Origin: Leeuwenhoekiella sp.
GTDB taxonomy: Bacteria; Bacteroidota; Bacteroidia; Flavobacteriales; Flavobacteriaceae
Length of the DNA stretch: 36,765 bases
Direction: 5' to 3'
Assembly (NCBI GenBank): GCA_011050015.1
Contig: DRGP01000079.1
Coordinates: 1-36,765 of the forward strand
Shown: positions 34,805-36,765 of the stretch, in pieces
Layout: every line of letters begins with the position of its first letter
Position numbering within the stretch: the first letter of the stretch is position 1
Position numbers and translations under genes: made by a program
The notes under the pieces: model-generated
Seen by the model: only the letters and a program-made list of their open reading frames with translations
Told to the model about the DNA's origin: nothing
The model's database searches: none

Positions 34805-34836
34805 AATTTTCAACTTACAACTAATGGGGTACAAGG

Positions 34837-36765
34837 TTATTGATTTATATCTTTTTCTACAAAAGGCGACTTTAGGTCTAAAATCTGATGGATTAGTTGA
34901 ATGACGAACCCTTCAAATTTATGCATTAAATCTTCATTTATATCGGCATTTTTATCTTCCTGAAAACGTAAGAAACCGCTGTTGAGATTTTTGAAAGAGA
35001 TGACTCCTGCTTCCAGATTTTCCGGAAGGCCATGGGTTTTATGAAGCATTAATGCATAGCACAGCACTTGAAATGCCTTGCCGTGTTTTTTATAATCTGT
35101 GGTAAGTAGCTCCCAGTCTTTGAGTTTTAGTTCGGTTGCGGTGACGTTCCCTGTTTTATAATCTATGATTCGTTGTGTCTCGTTTACAATATCCATACGA
35201 TCAACAGTCCCGCGGAGATTGATTAAGAAGGGTTCCGATTTCAGCGTTGCGGTAAATTTTTGCTCACAGCTTTTTACACGTACTGTATTGCCAGCTTCGA
35301 GTTCGAGAATCTCCTTTTTTAGTAGATTTTCAACAAACTGAAGTGCGACATTATAAATGATAAGATTTTTACCAGTTTTTACATTCTCCAGATTATAAAG
35401 TTTTTCAAATTGTTTTTCAACTGTTTTGGGAATAGTAGCGCGCATCGCTTTTAAATGGGTGGTGTTAAGTTCTTGATTGAGGTAAGGCACATAAAGTTGC
35501 TCGAGGGTCTCATGTACAATAGTGCCCAGCGTATTGTGTGCGACCACGTCCTCAACTGCGTCTAGTTCATCGATACCCAGCACATAACGGTAGTAAAAAT
35601 CGATGGGGTTTCTAATATACGTGGTAAGCGCTGATGGTGAAAAACCTTTTGCTGCCTGCTCTTTGAGTTTTGTGATCATTGCAGGCGTTTTTTCAACACT
35701 TTTGGGTGTTTTTTGGGTGATATTAATAGTCGCATTTGCCGAAATTTCGGTAAACCTATGATTGGGTTGCTTATCTATTTCCATCTGAAGCAAGAAACGG
35801 CTTTTTTCTGCGCTGTGTATTCCTGTGGATTCATTGTTGTAGAGCAAATAAATATTTTCGGCACGCTGCATAAGCCGAAAGAAGTGATAGGCATAAACAG
35901 CATCTTTTTCACGGTAAGTGGGGAGTTTGTATTCCATTTTAAGATCAAAGGGAATAAAACTGCCCTGACTTTTACCAGAAGGGAGCGTGCCCTCATTAAG
36001 ACTGGTCACAATGACGTTTTTAAAGTCAAGCACCCGTGATTCAAGCACGCCCATAATCTGCAATCCGGCGTAAGGATCTCCCCTAAAATCAAGGGTTTCT
36101 TTAGATAAAAGTTCCCTGTAAAAGTAGTGCAGGCTTTTAAGGTTATCCAGATAGTGATACTGCTTAGTGAGATCATAAAGCTGGCTGAAAATTTCCTGAA
36201 AACAGAATAAATATTCCAGTTGTAGCCAGTTTTTTGAAGGAATAAGCAGATTTTTGAGCAACTTGATCACATTAAGTGAGGCAGTTATGGCTTTAGCTGC
36301 ATTGTCATTCCATAGATCAAATAGTGCATGGGCCGCATTTGTGTTATTTATGCATATTGCTATGAGTGTTTCAGAGTTTATATAAATCAGGTTTTTCTGC
36401 TCTATCTTTTTCCTGATTAAAGCAGCGTCTTCTCCCAGCAAGCGTTCACTGTGGCCCTGGGTTAAAAAGGAAAGCAAATCTTTACAGATAAAGGCATCTT
36501 TGTTCATTTGCTGATGCAAATTCAACCACGCGTCAAAAAATGAGGCATCAGGTACCTGATCCAGTGGAAGCCCCATCGTAATGTTGATATTCTTCACATT
36601 GGCCGGTAACGAGGAGAGTAGGGGCAGCAGGAGCGCTTCGTCACCCAGTACGATAGCTGTGTGTTCCAACTCTTCTTGTGACAGATTTGCAATAAGTTGA
36701 CCTACATATTTGGCTTGACCAATAGTCCCGGAAATGGCTATAGACCGTATTTTTTTCTCATTGCT
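34837..36765 (-). CDS. AddB-like PD-(D/E)XK nuclease family protein (N-terminus outside window)
   Basis: This is the C-terminal 642 residues of a larger protein. The frame is open to the window end with no stop. The preserved upstream codons read IAISGTIGQAKYVGQLIANL, so the TTG at 36669 is not the true start. The N-terminal part seen resembles the inactivated helicase domains of AddB/RexB proteins (VIVTSLNEGTLPSG, IYLLYNNES). The C-terminal third is a PD-(D/E)XK nuclease (FSPSALTTYIRNPIDFYYRY, HNTLGTIVHETLEQLY, RGTVDRMDIV, RIIDYKTGN). Such proteins act with a UvrD-like AddA helicase in double-strand break processing. No AddA gene is visible here; it may lie beyond the window. Confidence 0.85.
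   Translation of the reverse strand, partial: SNEKKIRSIAISGTIGQAKYVGQLIANLSQEELEHTAIVLGDEALLLPLLSSLPANVKNINITMGLPLDQVPDASFFDAWLNLHQQMNKDAFICKDLLSFLTQGHSERLLGEDAALIRKKIEQKNLIYINSETLIAICINNTNAAHALFDLWNDNAAKAITASLNVIKLLKNLLIPSKNWLQLEYLFCFQEIFSQLYDLTKQYHYLDNLKSLHYFYRELLSKETLDFRGDPYAGLQIMGVLESRVLDFKNVIVTSLNEGTLPSGKSQGSFIPFDLKMEYKLPTYREKDAVYAYHFFRLMQRAENIYLLYNNESTGIHSAEKSRFLLQMEIDKQPNHRFTEISANATINITQKTPKSVEKTPAMITKLKEQAAKGFSPSALTTYIRNPIDFYYRYVLGIDELDAVEDVVAHNTLGTIVHETLEQLYVPYLNQELNTTHLKAMRATIPKTVEKQFEKLYNLENVKTGKNLIIYNVALQFVENLLKKEILELEAGNTVRVKSCEQKFTATLKSEPFLINLRGTVDRMDIVNETQRIIDYKTGNVTATELKLKDWELLTTDYKKHGKAFQVLCYALMLHKTHGLPENLEAGVISFKNLNSGFLRFQEDKNADINEDLMHKFEGFVIQLIHQILDLKSPFVEKDINQ

Overview
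The window comes from a flavobacterium, most likely a marine or soil Flavobacteriaceae member. The evidence is a SusC/SusD pair, two proteins with type IX secretion (T9SS) C-terminal sorting domains, a DUF5687 ABC permease, an HU/mutY divergent pair, TAnnTTTG-type promoter elements, near absence of Shine-Dalgarno sequences, and AT-rich intergenic DNA. No tRNA, rRNA, CRISPR array or intact mobile element was seen.

Layout. (1) 1-264: a perfect 62-bp inverted repeat flanks a truncated HU gene. It looks like a fold-back at a contig end. (2) 336-7946: housekeeping and miscellaneous genes. These are mutY, a ScyD/ScyE-like beta-propeller lipoprotein, a LytTR response regulator whose receiver has lost its phosphorylation residues, an ABC exporter pair (DUF5687 permease plus ATPase, minus strand), and a PaaE-like ferredoxin-type reductase. 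(3) 8284-24431: a polysaccharide utilization locus (PUL), all on the plus strand. It holds a membrane-spanning sensor with a LuxR-type HTH, SusC, SusD, a GH144-type endo-beta-1,2-glucanase lipoprotein, an alpha/beta-hydrolase esterase, a GH3 beta-glucosidase, a modular SGNH hydrolase and a small binding-type protein (both T9SS cargo and sharing an N-terminal domain I do not recognise), and a second secreted alpha/beta-hydrolase. GH144 plus GH3 points to beta-1,2-glucan. The three esterase-like enzymes suggest that the glucan carries ester substituents.

(4) 24428-28701 (minus): a compact four-gene module of SGNH-TPR membrane protein, DUF5989 miniprotein (49 aa), SxtJ-like membrane protein and NodU/TobZ-type carbamoyltransferase. 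The last gene carries an apparent single-base frameshift. (5) 28949-34610 (minus): an ebo operon, eboA-eboB-eboC-eboE-eboF followed by a TMEM220-family gene. There is no eboD, and only a 61-bp gap where it would be expected. The ebo set is known for metabolite transport to the periplasm (scytonemin precursors in cyanobacteria). (6) 34837 to the window end (minus): the C-terminal two thirds of an AddB-like PD-(D/E)XK nuclease.

The strongest leads are the decorated-beta-1,2-glucan PUL with its duplicated domain, the carbamoyltransferase/SxtJ/DUF5989/SGNH module, and the eboD-less ebo operon with a TMEM220 gene. Dispersed palindromic repeats at about 4.3 and 28.7 kb are probably members of a genome-wide family.
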